Program-made: the position numbers and the translations under genes
Part shown: in pieces, positions 1 to 9,446 of the stretch
How positions within the stretch are numbered: position 1 is the stretch's first letter
Layout of the letters: every line of letters begins with the position of its first letter
Origin: a candidate division WWE3 bacterium RIFCSPHIGHO2_01_FULL_40_23
GTDB lineage: Bacteria > Patescibacteria > WWE3 > UBA101185 > 2-01-FULL-41-18
Assembly (NCBI GenBank): GCA_001772615.1
Contig: MEUZ01000003.1
Location: forward strand, 124,001 to 188,000
Direction: 5' to 3'
DNA: 64,000 bases
The notes under the pieces: model-generated
What the model was told of the DNA's origin: nothing
Seen by the model: only the letters and a program-made list of their open reading frames with translations
The model's database searches: none

Positions 1-388
1 CGCTGAATCTTTCCATAAACGTTGCGGCAAAGGCTTTAGAATGATCTTTTATATATCGTCCAAGCCTAAAAGCCTTATAAACATCTCCCCCAATACTAGT
101 TGGTAGAAAATTATTAAAAAATGCTCCTATAAAATAAAGTTTAACCAAAGTAAAAAGTTTAACATGCTCTGTTCCATCAAAAATACTTAACAGCTTTCTC
201 CACCTTAAAGAAGAAACCACATAATTTAAAATGATAAAGGAAAGAATTATAGGTAAATAAAAAAAGTCAATCCCTTTAATGCTTTCTATAAACAATCTTT
301 TATCAATCTTATAAAAGATTAAAGCTAACAAAAAGATACTGACAAAAACTTTTATCAACGTTTTTTTAAAATTTTCGGTTTCCTTCAT
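1..388 (-). CDS. Flippase-like / LPG-synthase-TM family membrane protein, partial (C-terminus outside window)
   Basis: The minus-strand frame starts with ATG at 388 and is open to the window edge, giving about 129 residues. It shows an N-terminal hydrophobic helix, a second membrane segment (IILSFIILNYVVSS) and the signature FFNNFLPTSIGGDVYKAF, which matches the conserved LPxxxGGDxxR region of the AglD / lysylphosphatidylglycerol-synthase transmembrane family (UPF0104), proteins thought to move lipid-linked sugars or lipids. It overlaps the upstream gene by an ATGA junction, so it belongs to the surface-glycan operon. The exact substrate cannot be inferred, and only the first part of the protein is present. 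Confidence 0.75.
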   Translation of the reverse strand, partial: MKETENFKKTLIKVFVSIFLLALIFYKIDKRLFIESIKGIDFFYLPIILSFIILNYVVSSLRWRKLLSIFDGTEHVKLFTLVKLYFIGAFFNNFLPTSIGGDVYKAFRLGRYIKDHSKAFAATFMERFS

Positions 389-1830
389 CTTTTTAAATTT
401 AATATCAACCGTTTAATACTAATAACCTTCAACTTATCTACAACGTATAAACAAATTAGAGAGTACACTAAGTAAAACAAAAATCTAAGTAGGAAACCAG
501 ACACAAAAAAGTGTGGGAAGGTTATAAGCGTTAAGCAAATTGTCAGAACCAAAAACTTTTGATCAAGAATATTAAATTTAAGACCCCTCTTAATCATAAA
601 ATATAAACTAATAAATGAAAGCGCAGAGCCCAAAAATAAAGCGAGAGACATTGAATTTATACTACTAAACTTAAGAACAGATAACATAAAAAATGATGCA
701 ACCGAAGTAAAAAGAAGAATAAAATATGAAACGGACATCTCAACAATCATTTTAGAGGGTATGAGGATACTTGATTTAATAATGTTAACATAGGAGTAAA
801 ATGTGAAGGCAAGAACAAGAGGTACTATTATCGGAAAAACGGACGAGTATTTTGATCCCACAGCAAATAAAATTATCTCCTTTGAAAAGTATATTTGAGA
901 AAGAGCCGCAAACAATATCAAGACATAAAGCTTGTCAAAATTTTCGTGGAAAAGTTTCTTAAAACCTTCAAGGTTTTGGGTAAATTCTTTTGAAAATACA
1001 GGAAGGTTTACATCAGTTAGGGCATCAGAAATCGCCATAAGCTTGGATGAATAAAGAACCGCAAAACTGAAAATCCCAACGACCTCTAGAGACTCAAAAT
1101 ACCCTAAAGTGATTTGGCCAAACTTATACCATAACGTATATAAAACTTTAACAAAGTATATTCCAAGACTTAATATAAGCACATTTCTAAAAATCAGTTT
1201 AAACTCCCCTCCCGATGGAAGCTTTAAATGAGATCTTATAGGCCATAAAGCAAGAAAAGCCAAACTAAAAGATGACACAACATTAAACAAAGTCAAAGCA
1301 ATAAAATAACCGTTCACACGATAATAAAAAACCAATGGTGCATAAAGAACAAGACTGACGAGCGATATACAAGCCTGATATAAAAAAAGCCTCTTAAATC
1401 TTTGAAGACCTGCAATAACTGAATTAAATATGCTTTGAACTCCCTGTATAACCAAAACAAGAGAGTAAAGCCTCAACGGAAAAATTATTTCACTATGTTT
1501 ATAAACATGCTCCGAAAGATAAGGAGCTAAAATAAAAAGACCAAGAGCAATAGGCAGTGTAATTATATATTTAATGGCTACGGAAGAAACAAAAATCTTA
1601 AATACGTCTTCTTCCCCTTTAGATGCGGAGATTTCCCTTGTTGTTCCCGATGCAAGGCCCAAATGTTGTGCGATACCAAAAAGGGCTCCGACGGCACCCA
1701 CAATCCCCACCAAACCAAACTCCGAAACCGTCAGAATCCTTGTAATAATTACACTCTGAAGAAGACCGACAACAAGGGCTGAAAACCTTGAGATTATGCT
1801 AAATATCTGCCATTTACCAAGGCTACTCAC
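385..1830 (-). CDS. Polysaccharide (Wzx/MOP-type) flippase
   Basis: A 481-residue polytopic membrane protein with about a dozen hydrophobic segments. The N-terminus (KWQIFSIISRFSALVVGLLQ) is typical of the oligosaccharide flippase / polysaccharide biosynthesis branch of the MOP superfamily, which moves lipid-linked glycans across the cytoplasmic membrane. Its length is normal for the family. It overlaps both neighbours by 4 bp (ATGA), which indicates translational coupling inside the glycan operon. The transported glycan is unknown. Confidence 0.85.
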   Translation of the reverse strand: MSSLGKWQIFSIISRFSALVVGLLQSVIITRILTVSEFGLVGIVGAVGALFGIAQHLGLASGTTREISASKGEEDVFKIFVSSVAIKYIITLPIALGLFILAPYLSEHVYKHSEIIFPLRLYSLVLVIQGVQSIFNSVIAGLQRFKRLFLYQACISLVSLVLYAPLVFYYRVNGYFIALTLFNVVSSFSLAFLALWPIRSHLKLPSGGEFKLIFRNVLILSLGIYFVKVLYTLWYKFGQITLGYFESLEVVGIFSFAVLYSSKLMAISDALTDVNLPVFSKEFTQNLEGFKKLFHENFDKLYVLILFAALSQIYFSKEIILFAVGSKYSSVFPIIVPLVLAFTFYSYVNIIKSSILIPSKMIVEMSVSYFILLFTSVASFFMLSVLKFSSINSMSLALFLGSALSFISLYFMIKRGLKFNILDQKFLVLTICLTLITFPHFFVSGFLLRFLFYLVYSLICLYVVDKLKVISIKRLILNLKR

Positions 1831-3260
1831 AACTTTCTCCTAACTAAATAAACTTCCGTAAGCAAATTGCCGTTATCGTCATAAAATGACTCAATCGGTG
1901 CTTGATTTTTTACTCTACCGCTTTTCTTCCTAAGAAGACTCTGCGAATTATAAACATAAATGTATAAATCATACTTAGACATGGGATCCTTTAAAGGTTT
2001 TATATAATATTTTATAAGTTTATCTCCCTCATTTGATAACACGGATGCAACACTTTCATTCGTACGGATGAACTCATTAGCTTCTTTAAGCCTCCTGTTA
2101 TAAGGAAAACCAAAAATACTTAAATGGTAATAATCTGATGGCATGGAAACTTTCCAAAAAAGAATCTTTTTCTCTGCCCATGGATACTCAACCTCATGGT
2201 CAACAAAAATTAAATAGCTTTGGTACAAAAAGAAAAGGAAAGCAAGAGAAACACCTAAACCATATGTAATCTTAATAACTTGATTCTCAAGCAACTTGTA
2301 TACAGCTACAATTCCATAGGAAGCTATAACAATAGTAGGAGGAAGATAATTATATATATGAGTCCCGGGAACTGAAGCAATAAAATTAAGGGTAATAAAA
2401 GAAGGCAAAAGCCATAAAAACATCGGCAAAAGCTTCCTATTTCCAAAAATTACACCTGCGACAAAAAACAAAATCAAAAAGTAATATGTAAAAAGGGGGT
2501 TATAAAGTTTGAAAGTAACAGAAGTGTCGGAAACTTTGTCAACCCCTCCTTCAAGTCTCTCAAAAAGATAGCTTTTTGTATTGGAAAAAGAAGAGCTTGT
2601 TAAAAAAGGAACATAAAACAATGAAACCAAAATAGTGAAAATTAAAAATCCAAAAAACAAAAAATATAACTTCTTTGACAAAAATCCTCCTTTAAGCCAC
2701 TGATAAAGAAAATAAGCAACTATCAATAAAACAAACGCACCATCGTAATGAGCTAGAAGACCCAAACCAAGAAAGATAAAAGACAAAATTAGGTGGAGCA
2801 GTTTTTTGCTTCGTCTTAACTTCTCAAAGAAAAAAAGTGATAATAAATAAAATAAGAACGTAAAAGACTGATATTGAACTATTCTTGAAAAAGCAACAAA
2901 AAAACCATTGACAGATAAAAACAGAGAAGAAAGTAGAGCTACCTTCTTTCCATACATCTGTCTTATGAAAAAATAAAAAATAAAAACCGAAAGAACTCCC
3001 GCTAAGAAAAAGGGGGACCTTGTGATAAATTCATCATAACGCTCGGAAAATAAGCTAACAGCAAAAGTGACAAGAAACTGGATCGGCCCCTTCTTTTGGG
3101 AAAGCAAGAATTCAGTTAAGGGCGCACCTTTAACATATAAAGCTCTGATCTCATCTCCCTGAAACTCCGAATAAGACAGGTTTGAGAGCCTCAAAAAGAC
3201 GCTAACCGCAAGCAAAAAGATAAGACCTATTATTTCTTTCCTTCTTAACAAATACCTCAT
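1827..3260 (-). CDS. GT39-like (GT-C fold) membrane glycosyltransferase
   Basis: A 477-residue polytopic protein. After the first membrane helix it has a periplasmic loop with an acidic pair (EFQGDEIRALY), the position where GT-C enzymes of the PMT/ArnT type carry catalytic acidic residues. This supports a transferase that uses a polyprenyl-phosphate sugar donor outside the membrane. The C-terminal soluble tail (about residues 370-477) resembles the partial protein at 63,370-64,000, so the window holds two paralogues. Acceptor and sugar are not predictable. Confidence 0.75.
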   Translation of the reverse strand: MRYLLRRKEIIGLIFLLAVSVFLRLSNLSYSEFQGDEIRALYVKGAPLTEFLLSQKKGPIQFLVTFAVSLFSERYDEFITRSPFFLAGVLSVFIFYFFIRQMYGKKVALLSSLFLSVNGFFVAFSRIVQYQSFTFLFYLLSLFFFEKLRRSKKLLHLILSFIFLGLGLLAHYDGAFVLLIVAYFLYQWLKGGFLSKKLYFLFFGFLIFTILVSLFYVPFLTSSSFSNTKSYLFERLEGGVDKVSDTSVTFKLYNPLFTYYFLILFFVAGVIFGNRKLLPMFLWLLPSFITLNFIASVPGTHIYNYLPPTIVIASYGIVAVYKLLENQVIKITYGLGVSLAFLFFLYQSYLIFVDHEVEYPWAEKKILFWKVSMPSDYYHLSIFGFPYNRRLKEANEFIRTNESVASVLSNEGDKLIKYYIKPLKDPMSKYDLYIYVYNSQSLLRKKSGRVKNQAPIESFYDDNGNLLTEVYLVRRKL

Positions 3261-5338
3261 CTAACAAAAACCTTCCCAAGGAATATATTGTAAGTTTTTA
3301 TGTTGTTCGTCATTCCAACAAATACATTATAATTTCCGCTTGGAGAGGAATCAGGAAGTACAAATTTATTATCTTCAAGATAATAAACCCCCTCTTCCCA
3401 GTTTAAGGGAGGGTTCACACCAAAAGAAGGCAGGTTAGCTATCTGATGAATATACTTTCCATCTTCACTCTTAAAAGAAGTATAAATCACGTATGCGTTC
3501 AAGCTCGCGTCCCCTTCCTTCTTATACACAAAATTAACCTCAAACTCCTTTCCCTTTTCAATAATTTGCGGAAGGTTAAAATCGGATAGGTAAAGACTCT
3601 GCCCTATTGAATAATTAACCTTTTCAACGTAGTCAAAATCCTCCTGCAGAGGAAGGATCCTTTCACCCGGGCCGGAAGTCTCCTTTTTAAAAACAAAAAT
3701 ATTGGAGCATGAGTAGATAAGTTTATAATCGGGATTTCTCAAAATATGTCCCACAACTTTATTTATTAAATCAAGATTAACTCCAAGTATAGATAAAACT
3801 TTTTTGGAATTAACATCAACGACAACATAGTCGGAAGTATCAAAGTTTGCGGGAAATAAAGCATTTACCCTTCTTGTTGAAAAATGGGCACCTAAATAAT
3901 CCGGTGCCGTTACTGTAGCACTCGATGGAACAAGGCTAACAACCCCATCAAAACAGTTCCAGTCTTTGGTTTCAAGCCTGTTTACTTTAACCCTTTCACC
4001 TTCTTTATAGTTCTTAATCTCATCTACCTCACCTGACGCAAAAGCAAATCTTCTACCTAATGACTGTGTGAACCATAGCAGAATAGGGTTTTGATAAAGG
4101 TTTGACGTATAGATATTAGTAGCAAGCAATAAAATTGAAATAAAGAGTGAAAGTTTTTTAGGCTCTTTTCTTAAAAATACCCTATAAGCATCTTCAAATA
4201 ATTTGATGGAAAATAAAACAGAGATAAATAAAATTGGGATGATCATACTTATACGGTGGTTATAAATTTCGGCTGTCCCAACACCTGACTGCGTTGTTAG
4301 ATAATTGATTAAAAATTCTGGGGAAGATATTAGAAGGATTGGAAGATAGAAAACGGGAAGATATAAAAGAGGCATAAAAGTCATATTAAAGTTTTCTTTT
4401 CTATCCCCAGAGAAAAAAATTTTAATTACCTTTCCTGGGTCAAGCGCCATATTCTTTAAAATCTCAAGATAAGACTCCCCAAACTCCTCATACCTGCTTA
4501 GGAAGTAGTTAGGTTTAAGGACATCCTTTTTAGCGTCTATATCAACTCCGATACTTTGAACAAACCTCTGATAACCCTCTATCCTGTAGTGTGAAGCGTT
4601 TGGTATCAAAACAAAAAAAGTTATAAAAAACCACAAGAGGGAGATGGTCCCCATTAATAAAGCGATCTTTCTTTGCCCTCTAAAAAAGAAAATGAACCCA
4701 GCGTATGCAAGAATTATAAGAGAAATTTCCTCCTTTCCTGCCATCGTTAAAAGAATTAGAAAAAAGAACAATAAAACTTTATTTCGGGTAAATAATCTCT
4801 TTATATACATGTCCTCAAGCAAAAGAAATGCACCTAAGAAGAAAGGAACCACTGACGTGACACCGTGAAAACCCGTCCAAGCGAGAAGATATCCTACGGC
4901 AGGATAAAAAAGAAAGGACAAAGCCACGAACATAGATGCAAACTTTGAGTTTAAAATCCTTGTCCCGATTAGATAAAGAAGAAATGATGAAGAAATAAGC
5001 AGAAAAAGTTGAGCAACAACAAGAATCCTTGCATCCGGAAATACTGCATAAAATGGAACAAAGACGAGAAGGAATGGATCAACGTGGCTCATCCCCCACC
5101 TTGGCATATTTGCGCCGAAATAATCGGTCACCTCCATAAACCTTCCATTAAGAGTGTTGTAAACCATTTGGCTCATGTTTCCAAGGTCAAATTTACCGTA
5201 TTCATAATTGCGATACCTGAACATCGTAACTCTCACCGATGTTATAAATACAATCGCCGCCATTCCTACTACTATAAATAAGGGGAGGCTTCTTTTCATA
5301 TTTTTAATCGTTTTAGACTCGTAATTTATCATATACAA
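3257..5338 (-). CDS. DUF2079 family membrane protein
   Basis: A 693-residue protein with an N-terminal multi-pass membrane half and a C-terminal soluble half (from about residue 470). The first loop contains KFDLGNMSQMVYNTLNG, the hallmark of DUF2079, a GT-C-like family of unknown substrate common in glycan clusters. The chosen start is TTG at 5338 because an AAAGG motif sits 6 nt upstream. ATG codons at 5332 and 5299 are alternatives. The start lies inside the preceding glycosyltransferase gene (26 bp overlap). Confidence 0.8.
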   Translation of the reverse strand: MYMINYESKTIKNMKRSLPLFIVVGMAAIVFITSVRVTMFRYRNYEYGKFDLGNMSQMVYNTLNGRFMEVTDYFGANMPRWGMSHVDPFLLVFVPFYAVFPDARILVVAQLFLLISSSFLLYLIGTRILNSKFASMFVALSFLFYPAVGYLLAWTGFHGVTSVVPFFLGAFLLLEDMYIKRLFTRNKVLLFFFLILLTMAGKEEISLIILAYAGFIFFFRGQRKIALLMGTISLLWFFITFFVLIPNASHYRIEGYQRFVQSIGVDIDAKKDVLKPNYFLSRYEEFGESYLEILKNMALDPGKVIKIFFSGDRKENFNMTFMPLLYLPVFYLPILLISSPEFLINYLTTQSGVGTAEIYNHRISMIIPILFISVLFSIKLFEDAYRVFLRKEPKKLSLFISILLLATNIYTSNLYQNPILLWFTQSLGRRFAFASGEVDEIKNYKEGERVKVNRLETKDWNCFDGVVSLVPSSATVTAPDYLGAHFSTRRVNALFPANFDTSDYVVVDVNSKKVLSILGVNLDLINKVVGHILRNPDYKLIYSCSNIFVFKKETSGPGERILPLQEDFDYVEKVNYSIGQSLYLSDFNLPQIIEKGKEFEVNFVYKKEGDASLNAYVIYTSFKSEDGKYIHQIANLPSFGVNPPLNWEEGVYYLEDNKFVLPDSSPSGNYNVFVGMTNNIKTYNIFLGKVFVR

Positions 5339-6479
5339 AGTCTACCTTTCTCGCTTGTGCATCCCATGAGAAACGGCTTCTGATAAGATTTATGTCAATC
5401 TTAACACTCTCCTCCGTTATTTTTGTAATAAGCTCTGCTAGACTATCCGCACTATGAACCTTAACTTCATACAAACCTTTAATATCTAGAGGAAGTTTAA
5501 ACCCCGATGCCGCCACAGAAATACCGCATGATAATGCTTCCAATACCACTTTCGGAAACCCTTCATAAACAGATGGGAGAACAAAAACATCTGACAACTG
5601 ATAATAAATCGGCAGTTCTGGATTAGACTTTTCACCTACAAATTTAACTCTTAATCCCAAACCTTCACTTGCAACTATCTCTTTAAGTTTATCCACATAT
5701 GCTTTCTCTCCCTTGCCAACAAGCATTACTACAAAGTTAGAGGGTAAAAACTTTAGAGACTCAACAATAAGGTGTATGTTTTTTCTGTCTACAAAGGCGC
5801 CGATATTAGATACTACAACTGCATCTTCTTTGATTCCTACTCGCCTTCTTAAATCCAATTTTTCGTAAGGGTTGCAGGGTTTAAAGATATCGGTATCAAC
5901 TCCTGATTCTATAACTATTAACTTTTTTTCATCGGCTGAATACTCCTTAATAAAATCATTCTTAACCGATTCACTGACGCAGATACAGTAACTCGCTAAC
6001 TTCAGCGCTAATACTTCTGACAATTTGTGCAGGGGCCATTCAATGAACTTACTAAGAACATAGATCCTCTTGCCCGAATGCAGGATTTCGTTTTCCCTAG
6101 CCTTAGAGCAAATGTGAAAGTGAGCAACTATTGGAGTTTTATCAATAAATCCAAAAAGAAATTTATAGATATAAATATAGAGTCCAAAGTGTCCATGTAA
6201 ATGAAGAACGTCCACTTTATGGAAAAGTCTCCAAAATACAAAGTAAATAGCCATCAATGGTGCCGTCGTTACAAGGGCTGTCCCCTTTATTGGGGCTCTT
6301 AGAAAAGCCTTAATATCAACATTACTAAGTAATTCTAAAGCACCAGCCTTTGGCCATCTTGCACAAAAAACAGTTATGTGGTGGCCAAGCTTTGTCTGTG
6401 CTTTCGTCATACCATAAAGAGCAGGAGCAAGTCCTGTCCACGGTGGCGGCCATTCATAAACGACTCTTAATATCTTCAC
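5313..6479 (-). CDS. Glycosyltransferase family 4
   Basis: A 388-residue cytosolic GT-B enzyme. The N-terminal Rossmann half carries the usual glycine-rich acceptor region, and the C-terminal half has a conserved nucleotide-sugar site ending in the E-x7-E motif within SVYEGFPKVVLEALSCG. These enzymes transfer sugars from NDP- or GDP-donors to lipid-linked intermediates. It lies in the glycan operon, downstream of two further GT4 genes. The specific sugar is unknown. Confidence 0.88.
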   Translation of the reverse strand: MKILRVVYEWPPPWTGLAPALYGMTKAQTKLGHHITVFCARWPKAGALELLSNVDIKAFLRAPIKGTALVTTAPLMAIYFVFWRLFHKVDVLHLHGHFGLYIYIYKFLFGFIDKTPIVAHFHICSKARENEILHSGKRIYVLSKFIEWPLHKLSEVLALKLASYCICVSESVKNDFIKEYSADEKKLIVIESGVDTDIFKPCNPYEKLDLRRRVGIKEDAVVVSNIGAFVDRKNIHLIVESLKFLPSNFVVMLVGKGEKAYVDKLKEIVASEGLGLRVKFVGEKSNPELPIYYQLSDVFVLPSVYEGFPKVVLEALSCGISVAASGFKLPLDIKGLYEVKVHSADSLAELITKITEESVKIDINLIRSRFSWDAQARKVDFVYDKLRV

Positions 6480-6528
6480 ACGTGGATTATATCAACTAAA
6501 ACCCTTACCCAAAAAGGTCTTTTATATC

Positions 6529-7737
6529 TTATTCGGAGTTTAATACCTCCGATATTACCTCTAAATACTGATTGGCCATTTTTTCCACAGAGAAAAGTTC
6601 CTTGGCTTTTTTTAGAGCACCCTCTCCCATCCTAACTCTTAATTTTGGATCGTTAAGTAAAAGCTTAATTTTCTGTGTGAAATCCCTCCAATTTCCGGCT
6701 TTAATTAAAAATCCCGTCTCATTATCAAAAACGCCCTCGTTTACCCCTCCAAGATCCATGGCCACAATAGGAAGCGAGGCCATCATTGCTTCAGGGATCG
6801 TCACTGGAAAGCCTTCTCTTCTTTTTGTAGGAAGAATAAAAATGTGGGAACTTTCATAGAACTCCTTTAATTCCTCTCTTTTTACAAAGCCAAAAAAGTG
6901 TATCCTATCGGAAACACCCTTTGACTGGGCATATTCTTTCAAAGCTTTTTCATCACTCCCTCTTCCCACAATGTTAAGTCTTAAATCCCCTAACACCTCC
7001 GATAAAAAACTTACACAGTCAACAAGTTCAAATAGCCCTTTATCTTTCTCAACCCTTCCAACATAAATCAAAGAAGGTTTGGAAGTTTCTCTTATTTTAG
7101 GATCCACACCCATATCCTCCACTCCGTTATAAATAACCTTGACCATTTCTCTACTTATACCTGTTTCAAAGATAATGTTGTCTTTTACGAAGAGAGAAAC
7201 GGCAACCACCAAATCGCTCCCATGAATAAATTCTTTCTGTCTTGTAAGAAGGGTTTTTAGCACGTATACAAAATCCTTAAGCATCCCCGGCAGGCTTAAT
7301 AGTCTTTTAGGCCTCGATAATACTGTTTTAAGCTCCCCTAATATTGTGCCGTGTGCGATAGAAATAACAGGAATGCCTACCTCATTTTTGTGTCTGATAA
7401 TACCCAAACCTGCCGAGCTTTGACTTAAAGCTATATCATACGGGAAGTTTTTATGGTCTTCTAAAAACATCTCAAAGCTTTCCTTATACCATTCATCCCT
7501 TACGTTACTTCCTAAAATATGGTCAGTAAAAATTTTATTTTTGGGCTTTACGTTAACAAACTTATAAAGAACCCCGTTAACGGTTTCCTCAATGCCATTA
7601 AGCTCACCAGCAGGTGAGTAAACTGTAACTGCGTGCCCCCTTTGGGTAAAGGCCTCGCAAAGAATCTTGTTTTGAACCTCAAGTCCTCCATGATTTGGGT
7701 GAAAAGTTGTTGATTTAATAAATACAGCTATATTCAT
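6529..7737 (-). CDS. Glycosyltransferase family 4
   Basis: A 402-residue GT-B protein. The N-terminus contains NHGGLEVQN, typical of the GT4 acceptor-domain loop, and the C-terminal donor domain contains YVGRVEKDKG and the E-x7-E signature in REGFPVTIPEAMMASLP. It is separated by a single base from the upstream gene at 7739, so the two are co-transcribed. Function is limited to a retaining sugar transfer on the cytoplasmic side, with donor and acceptor unknown. Confidence 0.88.
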   Translation of the reverse strand: MNIAVFIKSTTFHPNHGGLEVQNKILCEAFTQRGHAVTVYSPAGELNGIEETVNGVLYKFVNVKPKNKIFTDHILGSNVRDEWYKESFEMFLEDHKNFPYDIALSQSSAGLGIIRHKNEVGIPVISIAHGTILGELKTVLSRPKRLLSLPGMLKDFVYVLKTLLTRQKEFIHGSDLVVAVSLFVKDNIIFETGISREMVKVIYNGVEDMGVDPKIRETSKPSLIYVGRVEKDKGLFELVDCVSFLSEVLGDLRLNIVGRGSDEKALKEYAQSKGVSDRIHFFGFVKREELKEFYESSHIFILPTKRREGFPVTIPEAMMASLPIVAMDLGGVNEGVFDNETGFLIKAGNWRDFTQKIKLLLNDPKLRVRMGEGALKKAKELFSVEKMANQYLEVISEVLNSE

Positions 7738-7738
7738 T

Positions 7739-8920
7739 TCAACTATTAAAAAGGTTCTCCAGCTTCATTATAGTATTCTCAAATCCAAACATACTGATAA
7801 CTTTACTCCTTGCAGATAAACCAAATCCTTTTCTTTTTTCTGGGTCCTTTAAAAGAATCTCCACTCTGTCAGCAAGCATCCTCTCATCTTTCTCATCAAC
7901 AAGAAACCCATTAACATTATCCTCTACAAGTTCAGGAATAGCGGATATTTTAGTAGCCACAACAGGTAGGCCGCAAAGCATAGCCTCTATAATTACGTTA
8001 GGTAGACCATCCAGATCCCCGCTTTCAGCCTTAATACTCGGAGCTACAAAAATGTCGGCCTCAAAAAAATTGTGCTTATGTTCCTCAAAAGAAACCTCCG
8101 ATGGAAATTTCACTCTATCCATAAGTGACATATCCGAAACCATCTTTAAAAGTCTCTCCTTTTCAGTACCTGGATCCCCTGCGATTCTAAGCTCGAAATT
8201 AAGACCCTTCAGTTTTAAGATCCTTGCTGCAAGCACCATGTAAGAAAACCCTTTCTTTTCAACCATCCTGCCTACCATATAAATCACGGGAGCTTTATTA
8301 TTCACTTCCGACATCTTTCCCTCAAATAAATCAAAATTAATAAAATGGTAGATAGTGATAAGCTTACTTAAATACCGCTCGGGAATAAACTTTTTAAGAT
8401 ATAATACGTTGTTTTTAGTGCAAGTAACAACAAATTTGGAATCCTTGATTCTCTCTGTTATGCTTCTAGGATTAGAAAGCCATATATCCTCTGCATGGCA
8501 CTCAATGCTAAAAGGAATTTTAGAAAGATCAGACAACATATTAGCAATCAAAGCGCCTTCCGTTATCCAGTTGGCATGTATCAGTGAAGGTTTAACTTTT
8601 CTTACAAACGAAAGCATGGAGATCGCGGTCCCAAGAGACAAAAGCCTTTTTCCATATTTAAAACAAACAAAAATAAATCTGAAAGGGTGAAAAAGCGCAT
8701 ATAAAAGCACACTTATAACTCTTTGGAATTTAGACTTATGGAAATATAAAATTTTCCCGTTTAAAACGTCTGGAACCCTGCCTTTTTCCCCTTTTTCTAG
8801 TGAAAGGATTGAAATATCAACCTTACCGCTTTTAATAAGTGCCTCCACTTCGCGTGTTATAAAGTTCTGACTAAAAGTTGGAAATGTAGGTATGTAATAC
8901 AAAATTTTTCTCATCTTCAC
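7739..8920 (-). CDS. Glycosyltransferase family 4 (WcaL/colanic-acid-like branch)
   Basis: A 393-residue GT-B protein. The N-terminal PTFPTFSQNFITREVEAL motif is characteristic of the colanic-acid WcaL-like subgroup, and the donor domain carries VGRMVEKKGF and SGDLDGLPNVIIEAMLCG (E-x7-E). The start is GTG at 8920, with ATG at 8914 as an alternative. It is the first of three consecutive GT4 genes in transcription order, which suggests stepwise elongation of one surface glycan. Confidence 0.87.
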   Translation of the reverse strand: MKMRKILYYIPTFPTFSQNFITREVEALIKSGKVDISILSLEKGEKGRVPDVLNGKILYFHKSKFQRVISVLLYALFHPFRFIFVCFKYGKRLLSLGTAISMLSFVRKVKPSLIHANWITEGALIANMLSDLSKIPFSIECHAEDIWLSNPRSITERIKDSKFVVTCTKNNVLYLKKFIPERYLSKLITIYHFINFDLFEGKMSEVNNKAPVIYMVGRMVEKKGFSYMVLAARILKLKGLNFELRIAGDPGTEKERLLKMVSDMSLMDRVKFPSEVSFEEHKHNFFEADIFVAPSIKAESGDLDGLPNVIIEAMLCGLPVVATKISAIPELVEDNVNGFLVDEKDERMLADRVEILLKDPEKRKGFGLSARSKVISMFGFENTIMKLENLFNS

Positions 8921-8939
8921 AGCATAAAATAACTTGTAG

Positions 8940-9431
8940 TTAAAAGGTTTCTAACTCTCTGTACCAGTCCGGCATCTTCATAAACACTTCAACCTGCTTT
9001 TTTATTCCAGCTTTAATTTTAGTCTTTGGGTTAAAACCAAAAAAAGTTTTGGCTTTAGTAAGAGAAAGTGGCACACCAGCCATAGCGGCAAGGTGAATAA
9101 CAACTTCAAACTGGTGCTTTTTAAAAAGTGATTTCAGAAAGTCATAATCAACTATATCCCCTTGTGTAAATAAGAAGCTACCTCTCACTCCCGTTTCAAG
9201 TTTTGAAAGACTCCCAAACTCATCAAGAACTTCTTTAACACCGGCTTCAGGAAAGGTAACGGGTTTATTGCCGCTTGAAAGAAAAGTTAAATCAAGGTTA
9301 AACTCTTTGCATTTTCTTGGATAGTAAGGATGGAAATTATCAATTCCTAAAACGTCATCCCCCCTTTGAATGAGCTTGCGGCATAAAAAACTCCCGATAA
9401 AACCAGCAACTCCAGTCACTAAAACCTTCAT
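8940..9431 (-). pseudogene. UDP-sugar (UDP-glucuronate 4-) epimerase remnant with internal in-frame deletion
   Basis: Only 163 residues, against about 320-330 for the family. Residues 1 to about 125 are a normal extended-SDR N-terminus (VTGVAGFIGSFLCRKL, then HLAAMAGV). The remaining about 40 residues are a normal extreme C-terminus (TKAKTFFGFNPKTKIKAG). About 160-170 residues between them, including the Ser/Tyr/Lys catalytic triad and the substrate-binding half, are missing without a frameshift. The junction AGVP-LS-LTKAK fits a deletion between two similar GV/VP motifs. It is probably non-functional, although the frame and its position in the operon are kept. Confidence 0.75.
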
Positions 9432-9446
9432 ACGAAGATTATAGCA

